64,000 nt of DNA from Methylobacterium sp. Leaf99. Lineage in GTDB: Bacteria > Pseudomonadota > Alphaproteobacteria > Rhizobiales > Beijerinckiaceae. Positions 25,929 through 35,182 of this stretch are shown here, piece by piece. Positions within the stretch are counted from its first letter, which is position 1. Each line of letters opens with the position of its first letter. A model generated the notes under the pieces. That model was not told where the DNA came from, did not search any database, and worked only from the letters and a program-made list of their open reading frames with translations. Both the position numbers and the translations under genes were made by a program. The stretch covers positions 21,816 to 85,815 of the forward strand of contig NZ_LMMU01000014.1 of assembly GCF_001422375.1 (NCBI RefSeq), in the 5' to 3' direction.

Positions 25929-28073
25929 TTATCCGGCCCCGAGCAACCGGATCGCCGCGTCGCGTTCGAACAGGTAGAGCAGCACCCGCAGGGCTTGGCC
26001 ACGCGGGCTCTTCAGGCCGGGATCGCGCTGGACCATGAGCTGCGCGTCGTCGCGGGCGACCTGCAGCAGCTCGGCGTCGCTCTCCAGGCTCGCGAGGCGG
26101 AAGGCGGCCATGCCGGACTGGCGCGTGCCCAGCACCTCGCCCTCGCCGCGCAGGCGCAGGTCCTCCTCGGCGATGCGAAACCCGTCCTCGGTCTCGCGCA
26201 TCATCTCCAGGCGCGCCCGCGAGACCTGGCCCAGGGGGCCGCGATAGAGCAGCAGGCAGGTGGAGGCCTTGGCGCCCCGCCCGACGCGGCCGCGCAGCTG
26301 ATGGAGCTGGGCCAATCCGAAGCGCTCGGCATGCTCGATGACCATGATGGTGGCCTCCGGCACGTCGACGCCGACCTCGACCACCGTGGTGGAGACGAGG
26401 ATCTTCGTCGTGCCGGCGGAGAACCGCTCCATGGCGGCGTCCTTGTCCGGCCCCGGCATCTTGCCGTGGATGAGGCCGACCGCGTCGCCGAAGCTGTGGC
26501 GCAGATCGGCGAAACGCTCTTCCGCCGCCGCGAGGTCGACGAACTCGGATTCGGCGACGAGGGGACAGATCCAGTAGACCCGGTCGCCGGCGGCGAGCGC
26601 CCTCCCCAACCCCGCCACCACCTCGTCGAGGCGGTCCGTGGAGACGAGGCGGGTGACGATGGCCCGGCGCCCGGCCGGCTTCTCGTCGAGGACCGAGACG
26701 TCCATATCGCCAAAGCAGGTGAGCGCCAGGGTGCGGGGGATCGGCGTCGCGGTCATCACCAGGATGTCCACGGCCTGGCCCTTGGCGCCGAGCGCCAGGC
26801 GCTGATGGACGCCGAAGCGGTGCTGCTCGTCCACCACCGCCACGCCGAGGTCGCGGAACACGACGCTGTCCTGGAACAGGGCGTGGGTGCCGACCACGAT
26901 GTCGATGCTGCCCGCCGCGAGGTCGGCCAGGGTCGCGCGCCGCTCGGCGGCCCGGTCGCGGCCGGTGAGCAAACGCAGGCGCAGGCCCCCGGCCATGGGT
27001 CCGAGGCGCTCGAAATGCTGGCGGGCGAGGATTTCGGTGGGGGCCATCAGGGCCGCCTGCCGGCCGACCTCGATGGCGGACGCCATGGCCAGCAGCGCCA
27101 CCGCGGTCTTGCCCGAGCCGACATCGCCCTGGAGCAGGCGCAGCATGCGCCGGTCGGAGGCGAGGTCGGCGCGGATCTCGGCGACGGCCCGTGTCTGCGC
27201 ACCCGTGAGCCCGAAGGGCAGGGCGGCCTCGATCCGGTCCTTGAGCCGGCCGTCGCCCGCATTGGCCCGGCCCGGGGCCCGGCGGTTGCGGGCGCGGAGA
27301 AGCGCGAGCGCCAGCTGGGACGCCAGGAGTTCGTCGTAGGCGAGGCGCCGCCGGGCGGGGGTCCGGGGGGCGCTCGTCGCCCCGTCCGGCACGGGGGGCG
27401 GGGCGTTCTCCGGGCGGTGCTCGGCGCGCAGGGCGTCGGCGAAGGCCGGCAGGTTTTCGCGCGCGAGCCAGGCCGGGTCCTGCCACTCGGGCAGCACGGG
27501 CAGGCGCTCCAGGGCCGCGTGGGCGAGCTTCGAGATCGCCCGCGAGGTCAGCCCCTCCGTGGCGCCGTAGACGGGCTCGACGGCGGGGAGGGCGGCCAGC
27601 CCCGCCTCGTCGATGATGCGGGCCGGGTGCACCATCTGGCGGTGGCCGTCGTAGAGGTCGATGCGGCCGGTGATGTAGCGATGCGCCCCGAGCGGCAGCA
27701 TCTTCTCCACCCGGGGGCCCGGCATGCCGAAGAACACCAGGGTGATGTCGCCCGTGGCATCCTCCACCAGCACCCGGTAGGGACGTTTGCCGGCGCCGGC
27801 CTGGGGCGGGCGGTACTCCGTGACGGTGACGCCGAGCGTCACCGGCTCCCCCGGCGGCGCCTCGGCGATGGAGCCCAGAAGTTTCCGCACCACGCCGCCC
27901 TGGGGCAGGTGGAACAGGAGATCGACGATCCGCGCCGGCTGCTCCGGCGTCCCGAGCAGCCGCTCGATCATCGGCGCCATCTTCGGGCCGATCCCCGGCA
28001 GGCCCCGGGCCGGCGCGAACAGCGGATCGAGGATGGTCGGGCGGAGCGGGGCGGGGCGGGCGTCGTCGGTCAT
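25929..28073 (-). CDS. recG: ATP-dependent DNA helicase RecG
   Basis: RecG remodels stalled replication forks and Holliday junctions. The 714-residue protein has an N-terminal wedge/OB region with PGIGPKMAPMIERLL, a Walker A LQGDVGSGKTAVA near residue 315 and the DEQHRFGVHQR box II. It also has MTATPIPRTLAL, the C-terminal helicase lobe TTVVEVGVDVPEAT and QLRGRVGRG, and a RecG-type tail with RGEGEVLGTRQSG. Length and order are normal. It is transcribed divergently from a small CCDC90-like gene, next to sdhE and mfd, an order common in alphaproteobacteria. Confidence 0.96.
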   Translation of the reverse strand: MTDDARPAPLRPTILDPLFAPARGLPGIGPKMAPMIERLLGTPEQPARIVDLLFHLPQGGVVRKLLGSIAEAPPGEPVTLGVTVTEYRPPQAGAGKRPYRVLVEDATGDITLVFFGMPGPRVEKMLPLGAHRYITGRIDLYDGHRQMVHPARIIDEAGLAALPAVEPVYGATEGLTSRAISKLAHAALERLPVLPEWQDPAWLARENLPAFADALRAEHRPENAPPPVPDGATSAPRTPARRRLAYDELLASQLALALLRARNRRAPGRANAGDGRLKDRIEAALPFGLTGAQTRAVAEIRADLASDRRMLRLLQGDVGSGKTAVALLAMASAIEVGRQAALMAPTEILARQHFERLGPMAGGLRLRLLTGRDRAAERRATLADLAAGSIDIVVGTHALFQDSVVFRDLGVAVVDEQHRFGVHQRLALGAKGQAVDILVMTATPIPRTLALTCFGDMDVSVLDEKPAGRRAIVTRLVSTDRLDEVVAGLGRALAAGDRVYWICPLVAESEFVDLAAAEERFADLRHSFGDAVGLIHGKMPGPDKDAAMERFSAGTTKILVSTTVVEVGVDVPEATIMVIEHAERFGLAQLHQLRGRVGRGAKASTCLLLYRGPLGQVSRARLEMMRETEDGFRIAEEDLRLRGEGEVLGTRQSGMAAFRLASLESDAELLQVARDDAQLMVQRDPGLKSPRGQALRVLLYLFERDAAIRLLGAG

Positions 28074-28293
28074 GCGCGCGGCTCGGCCCAGCCGCTCGCC
28101 CGGGCTGGGGGAGAGCCGCGCCTACTGGGTCTATGAGCCGTGACGGAATGCATACCCCCGCCATAGAATGCCGAGCGCGGCCGGGGCAACGCCCGCGTTG
28201 CCGCTTCCGTTCTCGGAGCCGTTGCGATGGCTCCGGCACGGGCCATATGCGATGGTAGCTCGCCTCGATGGGACGGGAGACGCGACGCGCACC

Positions 28294-28557
28294 ATGACCA
28301 CAACCACCCTGGACACGCTCGCCATCGCCCGCAAGCTGAAGGCCGCCGGCTTCTCGGACGATCAGGCCGAAGCCGTGACGGGGGTCATCCGCGAGGTCCG
28401 CGAGAGTGACCTGTCCGCCCTGGTCACGAATTCCACGCTCAAGGCGGAACTCTCCGATGCGAAGTACGACATCCTGAAGTGGGTTCTGTCGGCCATCGGC
28501 TTCCAGACCATCGTGGTGATGGGTGCGATCATCACGCTGACGAAGGGCCTTCGCTGA
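28294..28557 (+). CDS. Small CCDC90/DUF1640-like coiled-coil membrane protein
   Basis: This is an 87-residue protein. The N-terminal part (TLAIARKLKAAGFSDDQAEA, then VTGVIREVRESDLSALVT) is the helical segment seen in DUF1640/CCDC90-related proteins. It ends with one hydrophobic segment, WVLSAIGFQTIVVMGAIITL. A single-pass inner-membrane protein is likely; the function is unknown. The ATG at 28294 starts at the conserved region; more upstream Met codons at 28252 and 28168 lie in less convincing sequence. Confidence 0.72.
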   Translation: MTTTTLDTLAIARKLKAAGFSDDQAEAVTGVIREVRESDLSALVTNSTLKAELSDAKYDILKWVLSAIGFQTIVVMGAIITLTKGLR

Positions 28558-28654
28558 GGGCAGAGGCCCCTGCTGGAAGCTGCAGCCTTCGATCTTGCAA
28601 TCCTCTGATCCGAGGATCACAGCATCCCCGGATCACAGCATCACAGGCCGCCCC

Positions 28655-28948
28655 ATGTCCGGAACCACCCGCACCAGCGCGGACCTCGATCCGCGCCGCC
28701 GCCGCACCCTCTTCCGCGCCTGGCACCGCGGCATCCGCGAGATGGACCTGATCATGGGCCGCTTCGCCGATGCCGAGATCGGCACCCTGACGGAGGAGGA
28801 GCTGACCCTGTTCGAGGCCCTCATCGAGGTGCCGGACCGGGACCTGTTCCGCTGGCTCACGGGTGAGGACGAGACGCCGCAGAACTACGATACCCCCGTG
28901 TACCGCCGCCTCAAGGCGTTCCATAAGCACGACGCGCCGATTCACTAG
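28655..28948 (+). CDS. sdhE: Succinate dehydrogenase flavinylation factor SdhE
   Basis: SdhE assists covalent FAD attachment to the succinate dehydrogenase flavoprotein. The 97-residue protein has the family signature RAWHRGIREMDLIMGRFADA, containing the RGxxE-type FAD-transfer motif, then LTEEELTLFEALIEVPDRDL and LFRWLTG. Alphaproteobacterial SdhE proteins commonly lie between recG and mfd as here. The ATG at 28655 follows a short stretch with two copies of GGATCACAGCATC, possibly a minor slippage repeat. Confidence 0.93.
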   Translation: MSGTTRTSADLDPRRRRTLFRAWHRGIREMDLIMGRFADAEIGTLTEEELTLFEALIEVPDRDLFRWLTGEDETPQNYDTPVYRRLKAFHKHDAPIH

Positions 28949-29055
28949 ACGGCGCGCCACCGCACGGGACCGTCCGACGCCCTGGATCCCGCCCCATACG
29001 GGGGGGGACTCTGCGTCGCGCCTCGCCCACCGAACGAGTTCGAACACCCGACCCG

Positions 29056-32000
29056 ATGGCAAAACCCCAGCCCAAAGCCCCCGCGCCCGCCCCGAAGCCG
29101 CAGACGGCGCGCTTCGCCCTGCCGAAATCCGGGCCCCTCGCCCGGGCGCTGGAGGCGCTCAAGCGCGGCGACAGCCCGACGCTGGCCAACGTGCCGGAGG
29201 GGTTCGACGCCGTCGTGGTGGCCGACCTCGCCAGGGCGCTCAGCCGCGACGTCGAGGGTCCGGCGGTCCTCGTCCACGTGGCGCGCGATTCCGGGCGCGC
29301 GGCCGCCTTCGTCAACGCCCTGAAGTTCGTCGCCCCCGAGATCGAGGCCATGAGCGTGCCGGCCTGGGATTGCCAGCCCTACGACCGGGTCTCGCCGAAC
29401 GCCGCCATCGCGGCCCAGCGCATGACCGCCCTGTCGCGGCTGTCCCGCTCGCGCTCGTCGGAAGAGCAGCCGCGCATCCTCTGCACCACCGTCAACGCTC
29501 TGATTCAGAGGGTGCCTCCCCGAGAGAAGATCGCCGTCGAGACGTTCTCGGCCGCCATCGGCAACGTCGTGCCCATGGATCGGGTCACCGCCTGGGTCGA
29601 GGCCAACGGATTTCTGCGCACGGGGACGGTGCGGGACACGGGCGAATACGCCGTGCGCGGCGGCATCCTCGACCTGTCGCCGCCGGGCCTGCCCAACCCC
29701 ATCCGCCTCGACTTCTTCGGCGACACCCTCGAATCGATCCGCGCCTTCGATCCCGAGACCCAGCGCACCATCGGGCAACTCCGCTCGCTGGACCTCGTGC
29801 CCATGAGCGAGGTCCAGCTCACCACCGAGACCATCCGGCGCTTCCGCCAGGGCTATATCGGGAGCTTCGGCGCGGCGACCCGCGACGACCGTCTCTACGA
29901 GACCATCAGCGAGGGCCGGCGCTATGCCGGCCTCGAACACTGGATGCCCCTGTTCTACGACCACCTCGACACCCTGTTCGATTACGTCGCCGGCGTGCCG
30001 ATGGTGTTCGACGCGCAGGTCGAGGAGGCGGCGGCCGAGCGCCTCACCCTGATCCGCGATTATTACGACGCCCGCGCCGAGGCGGTGAAGACGCCGTCCC
30101 CCGGGGTCGCCCCCTACAAGCCCCTCAAGCCCTCCGCCCTCTACCTGACTCAGAACGAGTGGCGCGACCGGGTGGCGGCGGCCGCCGTCGCCCGGCTCTC
30201 GCCGTTCTCCGTGCCCGAGAGCCCCGAGCGCCTGACCATCGATTGCGAGGGCCGGGCCGGGCGCACCTTCGCGGCCGAGCGCGCCGACGAATCGGCCAGC
30301 GTGTTCGACGCCGCCGTGGCCCACGTGAAGGAGCTCCAGGGATCCGGTCATCACGTGATCCTGGGGTCCTGGTCCGACGGCTCGCGCGACCGCCTGTGCT
30401 CCGTGCTCGGCGACCACGGCCTGAAGAAGCCCATCGCCATCAACACCCTGACGGCGGTGAACGCGCTCAAGCGCGGCACCGACGTGGCGGTGGCGGTCTG
30501 GGGCCTGGAATCCGGCTTCATCGTCGACAAGCTCGCGGTGATCTCCGAGGGCGACATCCTCGGCGACCGCCTCGTGCGCCAGAAGCGCAAGGCCAAGCGC
30601 CCGCAGGACATCATCCTGGAGGTCCAGGCGCTTCAGCCCGGCGACCTCGTGGTCCATGCCGATCACGGCATCGGCCGGTTCGTCGGCCTGAAGACCGTGA
30701 CGGCGGCGGGCGCCCCGCACGACTGCCTGGAGATCCAGTATGCCGGCGGCCTGCTGCTCCTGCCCGTGGAGAACATCGAGCTCCTGACGCGCTACGGCTC
30801 GGAGGACGCGGAGGTCGCCCTCGACCGCCTCGGCGGCGGGGCCTGGCAGGCCCGCAAGGCCAAGATGAAGAAGCGCATCCTCGAGATGGCCGGCCAGCTC
30901 ATCAAGGTCGCGGCCGAGCGCTTCGTGCGGCAGGCTCCGCGCCTGCACGCGCCCGAGGGGCTCACCGACGAGTTCGCGGCGCGCTTCGCCTTCAACGAGA
31001 CCGAGGATCAGGCCGCGGCCATCGATGCCGTACTCACCGACCTCAATGCCGGCCGGCCCATGGACCGCCTCGTCTGCGGCGATGTCGGCTTCGGCAAGAC
31101 CGAGGTGGCGTTGCGCGCCGCCTTCGCCGGCGCCATGGGGGGCAAGCAGGTGGCGGTGGTGGTGCCCACCACCCTCCTGGCCCGCCAGCATTTCCGGACC
31201 TTCGCCGAGCGCTTCAAGGGATTGCCCGTCCAGGTGGCGCAGCTCTCGCGCTTCGTCTCCGCCGCCGAGATGAAGCAGAACCGCGCGGGCATCGCCGCCG
31301 GCACCGTCGACATCGTCGTCGGCACCCACGCGCTGCTGGCCAAAGCCATCACCTTCAAGGATCTCGGCCTCATCATCGTCGACGAGGAGCAGCATTTCGG
31401 CGTGGCCCACAAGGAACGCCTCAAGGCGCTCCAGGCCGATGTCCACGTGCTGACCCTGTCGGCGACCCCGATCCCCCGCACCCTGCAGCTCGCCATGACG
31501 GGGGTGCGCGAACTCTCCATCATCGCGACGCCGCCGGTGGACCGCCTGGCGGTCCGCACCTCCGTGACGCCGTTCGATCCGCTCCTGGTCCGCGAGGCGC
31601 TCCTGCGCGAGCGTTATCGCGGCGGCCAGTCGTTCTACGTCGTGCCCAGGATCGAGGATCTGGCGGAGGTCAAGAAGTTCCTCGACACCGAGATGCCCGA
31701 GACCACCGTGGCGGTGGCCCACGGCCAGATGGCGGCCGGCCAGCTCGAGGACGTGATGACCGCGTTCTACGAGGGCAAGTACGACGTGCTGCTCTCCACC
31801 ACCATCGTCGAATCCGGCCTCGACATCCCGACCGCCAACACGCTGATCGTGCACCGGGCCGACATGTTCGGTCTGGCCCAGCTCTACCAGCTGCGCGGCC
31901 GCGTCGGGCGTGCCAAGGCCCGGGCCTACGCCCTGTTCACCACGCCGGCCAACCGCACCCTGACGGTGCAGGCGGACAAGCGCCTCAAGGTGCTCCAGAC

Positions 32001-32655
32001 CCTCGACACCCTCGGGGCCGGCTTCCAGCTCGCCTCCCACGACCTCGACATCCGCGGCGCGGGCAACCTGCTCGGCGACGCCCAGTCCGGCCACATCAAG
32101 GAGGTCGGCTACGAACTCTACCAGCAGATGCTGGAGGATGCGGTCACCGCCCTGAAGGCCGGCATCGAGGAGCCCGCGGAGGAGGCGTGGTCGCCGACCA
32201 TCGCCCTCGGGGCGCCGGTCACGATCCCGGAGGACTACGTCGAGGACCTCACCGTGCGCCTCGGCCTCTACCGCCGGCTCTCGACCCTGGAGAACGACGC
32301 CGAGATGGAGAGCTTCGGCGCCGAGCTCATCGACCGGTTCGGGCCATTGCCGCCGGAGGTGGAGCAGCTCCTCAGAATCGTCACCATCAAGATCCTGTGC
32401 CGCGACTGCAACGTCGAGAAGGTCGAGGCCGGACCGAAGGGCGCCGTGGTGCATTTCCGCGACAAGTCGTTCGCCAACCCGCAAGGGCTGGTAGCCTACG
32501 TCGCGGGGCAGGCGTCCTTCGCCAAGGTGCGCCCGGACATGAGCATCGTCTTCATCCGCGACCTCGACTCGATCCCCGAACGCCTCAAGATCACCACCAC
32601 GATCCTGCGCGAGCTGTCGAAGATCGCCCATGCCAGGAAGGCCAAGGCCGCCTGA
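29056..32655 (+). CDS. mfd: Transcription-repair coupling factor Mfd
   Basis: Mfd removes stalled RNA polymerase and recruits UvrA to template-strand damage. The 1199-residue protein has the UvrB-homology region (PAWDCQPYDRVSPN near 105) and the RNA-polymerase-interacting Tudor-like domain (QPGDLVVHADHGIGRFVGLK near 530). Translocase motifs follow: GDVGFGKTEVALRAAF near 675, VDEEQHFGVAHKERLK, SATPIPRTLQ and QLRGRVGRAKARAYA. The C-terminal autoinhibitory domain ends the protein. Length is slightly above the family average because of a Lys/Ala/Pro-rich N-terminal tail. It lies downstream of sdhE with about 100 bases between. Confidence 0.97.
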   Translation: MAKPQPKAPAPAPKPQTARFALPKSGPLARALEALKRGDSPTLANVPEGFDAVVVADLARALSRDVEGPAVLVHVARDSGRAAAFVNALKFVAPEIEAMSVPAWDCQPYDRVSPNAAIAAQRMTALSRLSRSRSSEEQPRILCTTVNALIQRVPPREKIAVETFSAAIGNVVPMDRVTAWVEANGFLRTGTVRDTGEYAVRGGILDLSPPGLPNPIRLDFFGDTLESIRAFDPETQRTIGQLRSLDLVPMSEVQLTTETIRRFRQGYIGSFGAATRDDRLYETISEGRRYAGLEHWMPLFYDHLDTLFDYVAGVPMVFDAQVEEAAAERLTLIRDYYDARAEAVKTPSPGVAPYKPLKPSALYLTQNEWRDRVAAAAVARLSPFSVPESPERLTIDCEGRAGRTFAAERADESASVFDAAVAHVKELQGSGHHVILGSWSDGSRDRLCSVLGDHGLKKPIAINTLTAVNALKRGTDVAVAVWGLESGFIVDKLAVISEGDILGDRLVRQKRKAKRPQDIILEVQALQPGDLVVHADHGIGRFVGLKTVTAAGAPHDCLEIQYAGGLLLLPVENIELLTRYGSEDAEVALDRLGGGAWQARKAKMKKRILEMAGQLIKVAAERFVRQAPRLHAPEGLTDEFAARFAFNETEDQAAAIDAVLTDLNAGRPMDRLVCGDVGFGKTEVALRAAFAGAMGGKQVAVVVPTTLLARQHFRTFAERFKGLPVQVAQLSRFVSAAEMKQNRAGIAAGTVDIVVGTHALLAKAITFKDLGLIIVDEEQHFGVAHKERLKALQADVHVLTLSATPIPRTLQLAMTGVRELSIIATPPVDRLAVRTSVTPFDPLLVREALLRERYRGGQSFYVVPRIEDLAEVKKFLDTEMPETTVAVAHGQMAAGQLEDVMTAFYEGKYDVLLSTTIVESGLDIPTANTLIVHRADMFGLAQLYQLRGRVGRAKARAYALFTTPANRTLTVQADKRLKVLQTLDTLGAGFQLASHDLDIRGAGNLLGDAQSGHIKEVGYELYQQMLEDAVTALKAGIEEPAEEAWSPTIALGAPVTIPEDYVEDLTVRLGLYRRLSTLENDAEMESFGAELIDRFGPLPPEVEQLLRIVTIKILCRDCNVEKVEAGPKGAVVHFRDKSFANPQGLVAYVAGQASFAKVRPDMSIVFIRDLDSIPERLKITTTILRELSKIAHARKAKAA

Positions 32656-32690
32656 CAAAGACCGCCTGACGAAGGCCGCCCGAACGCGAA

Positions 32691-32716
32691 ACGGGCGCGC
32701 CTTCCAGCGCGCCCGT
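32691..32716. terminator. Hairpin after mfd
   Basis: ACGGGCGCGC and GCGCGCCCGT form a perfect 10-bp stem with loop CTTCCA, 35 bases after the mfd stop and before the convergent receiver-like gene. No T-run follows on the plus strand, so it may act as an RNA 3'-end stabiliser or weak bidirectional terminator. Confidence 0.55.
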
Positions 32717-32804
32717 CGAGGCGAAATCCCGTTGTATGGTCAGGGGTTAAGTGCGGACGCTCAAGCATTTTCGCAACGTGTCGAGCGCGGGCGGACAGCG
32801 ATGA

Positions 32805-33170
32805 TCAGAGATCGGGCTCGTTGAGGACGTAGGGGCCGATCTCGCTCTGGAGGTCGATGCGCGTGCCAGCCTGGCCGGCCATGACCTCGTCCACGACGAT
32901 GACCGGAATCCCGGCCTGGCGCATCTGCTCCCGCAGGCGCTCGGACAGCAGCGCGTAGGCGGGATCGCGCGACGATGTCTGGAGCAGGATGGCGGCCGGG
33001 CGCGCGATGACCGCGAGCACGTCCTGCGCCGCTTCCAGGGACGCGGTGACGCTGGCATAGCCGAGCTCCGCGAGCTCTGCGGCCAGCGAGCGGTCGATGG
33101 CCCGATGGCCATCATCGACAACGAGAACCTGTTGCAGCGCACCCATGAGCGTCAGCGGTAGTCCATCCAT
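32805..33170 (-). CDS. Response-regulator receiver-like protein, probably degenerate
   Basis: This 121-residue protein starts at ATG 33170 with AAGGGACG directly upstream. Its N-terminal strand LVVDDG and alternating strands and helices (AAELAELGYASVT, AILLQTS, IPVIVVDE) resemble a CheY-like receiver fold. However, the usual phosphorylated Asp after the third strand (here AAILLQTSS) is replaced, so it may be a pseudo-receiver. It stands alone between mfd and an AMP-binding gene with no partner kinase. The family assignment is inferred from pattern only. Confidence 0.6.
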   Translation of the reverse strand: MDGLPLTLMGALQQVLVVDDGHRAIDRSLAAELAELGYASVTASLEAAQDVLAVIARPAAILLQTSSRDPAYALLSERLREQMRQAGIPVIVVDEVMAGQAGTRIDLQSEIGPYVLNEPDL

Positions 33171-33435
33171 CGTCCCTTGGGAAGGGACCCGTGTGACAAC
33201 ACACACGGCGACGATTGGTTCGCTGGCGCAAAATCGGGGTTTTGGTGACGGTAGCGTGGTGGATGGACTCGCAGTCCGGCGCCCGGACCTCATCCATCAC
33301 ATCCGGACGCCCTTCTAAACTACTGATGGTAATTCATCTTCTGCAAAAGAATTCTGATTCGCTTCCGGGACGAAGATCGGGTTTCGAATTTATGACGCCC
33401 GTCGTGCGTTTTCGGGGCCGTGGGCGTGTCTGGCG

Positions 33436-34830
33436 TCAATCACGGGTGATCCCCGTGGCCTGGCCGGCGTCGACGGGGGCCCGGAACGGCGAGGACAGCC
33501 AGGCATCGACGAAGTCCGGCTGGGGGATGCCGCGTTGCAGCGGTCCCGCGTGGCAGGCGCGGCCGCGGAAGGCGAGGGTGCCGTCGGCGTCGCGGCGCAG
33601 GCTCATCAGGGTCGAGACGGGGTTGGCCCGCTCGGGCGCCGCCAGGGTGAGGGCGACGTCGCTGCCGGCCCGCGCGCCGGTGAGGAGGACGATCTCCTCG
33701 AAGGCGACCACGTCCATCACCTTCGGCGCGTCCGGCCCGGAGGGCAGACGGCGCGGCGGGAAGCGGGCCGGCACGCGGTGGACCAGGAGGATGCCGGCGA
33801 GCGTCGGGGGCAGGCGGCAGGCGGCGAGGTTGGCCTCGAGGGCGGCCGGCACCACGAGGTGGGTCGGCACCGGCCGCTCCAGGGCCTCCGTGAAGGCGGC
33901 CGCCTCGAACACCGGCATCGGCTCGAAGGCGGCGCCGGCGACCAGGGCGGCGCCGAGGCCGGTGACGAGGCCGCGCAGGTCGCTGCCCGGCAGGAGGGTG
34001 AGGAGGCGCACGCCGGGCGCCATCCGGGCGGTGACGCGGTGTGCGGCGATGGCCGCCAGGAGGGCGTCGCCGCTGCGATGGATCGGCCGGGTGGGGTCGC
34101 CGCCGGCGAAGCTGACGAACCCGCCCGGACCCGGGGCGAACGGCCCGCCGGACTGATCGAGCACCATGGCGTCGAGGTTGATCACCCCGTCCGGCACGTC
34201 CGGTCCGAAGGCGGCGAGGTAGCGCAGGCCGAAGTATCGCGCCGCCACCCGGCACAGGCGCTCGGCCGGACGGCTCGCGCCGAAGCGGGCCTGGGTCAGG
34301 ACGGCGTTGATGCCGGCGGCCTGGACGGCGGCGACGAGGCCGTCCTCGTCGAGGGCCGGGGGCAGGAGGCAGGGAACGTGGCCGGCCGCCTCCACCGCGA
34401 GGAGGGCGAGTGCGCCCTCGACGCCGCCCGGCAGGGCGATTCCGATCCGGCTCGCGGCCGGCAATCGCCAGCCGCGCAGGCCGTTGGCGAGGCGCGCCAC
34501 GATCTCGGCGGCGGCGCCGTAGGTCCAGGTGATGGCGGGCCGCCCGCTCCAGAGGGGCTTGCCCGCCGGATCGACGAGGGCGACCCGTTGCGGATGGGCG
34601 TAGGCGGTGGCGGCCAGCAGGGTGCACAGGCGCTGGGTGCGTGACGGGGCGTCGCGCCCCTCCGGCCGGCCGGCCGGGGGCGTCTGCGGCCCGGCCGGGG
34701 GCGGTGGGATTCCCGCGCCCAGGGCCGTCAGGTCCACGAGGGCGGGGCGGCGGGGCGCAGCGGCGGAACCGGTGGCGGGACCCGGGGGGAGGGATGGGAA
34801 GAGGGATGAGATGACTGGTTGCGCCGACAC
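33436..34830 (-). CDS. Divergent AMP-dependent synthetase-like protein
   Basis: This is a 464-residue protein with the layout of the large N-terminal lobe of acyl-CoA synthetases. It shows AYAHPQRVALVD, WTYGAAAEIVARLANGLR, GIALPGGVEGALALLAVEAA and a substrate-pocket-like VRLLTLLPGSDLRGLVTGLG. The ATP-binding loop, normally YTSGTTGxPKG, reads FVSFAGGDPTRPIHRSG, and the C-terminal lobe is absent, so adenylation activity is doubtful. The GTG start at 34830 has a GGGAG about 11 bases upstream; an ATG at 34941 in frame is an alternative. It is divergent from the IalB gene. Confidence 0.7.
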   Translation of the reverse strand: MSAQPVISSLFPSLPPGPATGSAAAPRRPALVDLTALGAGIPPPPAGPQTPPAGRPEGRDAPSRTQRLCTLLAATAYAHPQRVALVDPAGKPLWSGRPAITWTYGAAAEIVARLANGLRGWRLPAASRIGIALPGGVEGALALLAVEAAGHVPCLLPPALDEDGLVAAVQAAGINAVLTQARFGASRPAERLCRVAARYFGLRYLAAFGPDVPDGVINLDAMVLDQSGGPFAPGPGGFVSFAGGDPTRPIHRSGDALLAAIAAHRVTARMAPGVRLLTLLPGSDLRGLVTGLGAALVAGAAFEPMPVFEAAAFTEALERPVPTHLVVPAALEANLAACRLPPTLAGILLVHRVPARFPPRRLPSGPDAPKVMDVVAFEEIVLLTGARAGSDVALTLAAPERANPVSTLMSLRRDADGTLAFRGRACHAGPLQRGIPQPDFVDAWLSSPFRAPVDAGQATGITRD

Positions 34831-34863
34831 GTGCGCTTGAACTCCCGCTGCCCTGCGTTCATG

Positions 34864-34892
34864 AACCCTTAGGGTTAAGCCAACCTTAACCC
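34864..34892. promoter_or_regulatory. Overlapping inverted repeats in divergent promoter region
   Basis: AACCCTTAGGGTT (34864-34876) is a palindrome around a central T, and it overlaps GGGTTAAG-CCAAC-CTTAACCC (34872-34892), a perfect 8-bp inverted repeat. They lie between the AMP-binding-like gene and the IalB gene in otherwise GC-rich DNA. They may be an operator for either gene. The 352 bases between the two genes hold no other recognised element. Confidence 0.4.
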
Positions 34893-35182
34893 GGCCTTCG
34901 CGCACGGTCCGAACGGGGCTGGTGTCATGTCTTCGCCGCATTCCGAGGGAAAGCAGGCCGCGCAATCGTTCAGGCGGGGTCGGGACGCGTCCGGTCTCCC
35001 GGCGCGGGGCCTCGGACCGGCGCCGAAATCGGATCCGTCGTCACCGTGTCGCGTCAGTTCAAGCGGCCGCCGGGACTCAAGCGTCCCGTTCGCGCGCCCT
35101 CCACGAAGTCTGCGGACTTGCCAAATCCGCTGAAGTCCCGAGTCCATTCCCAAGTCCGTCGAATTCCAAGGGGTCAGACCTG

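Noticed and set aside
28945..32658. A very long open frame antisense to mfd
   Set aside because: A GC-rich shadow frame; its His/Glu/Leu/Asp-rich composition and the strong mfd homology on the other strand explain it.
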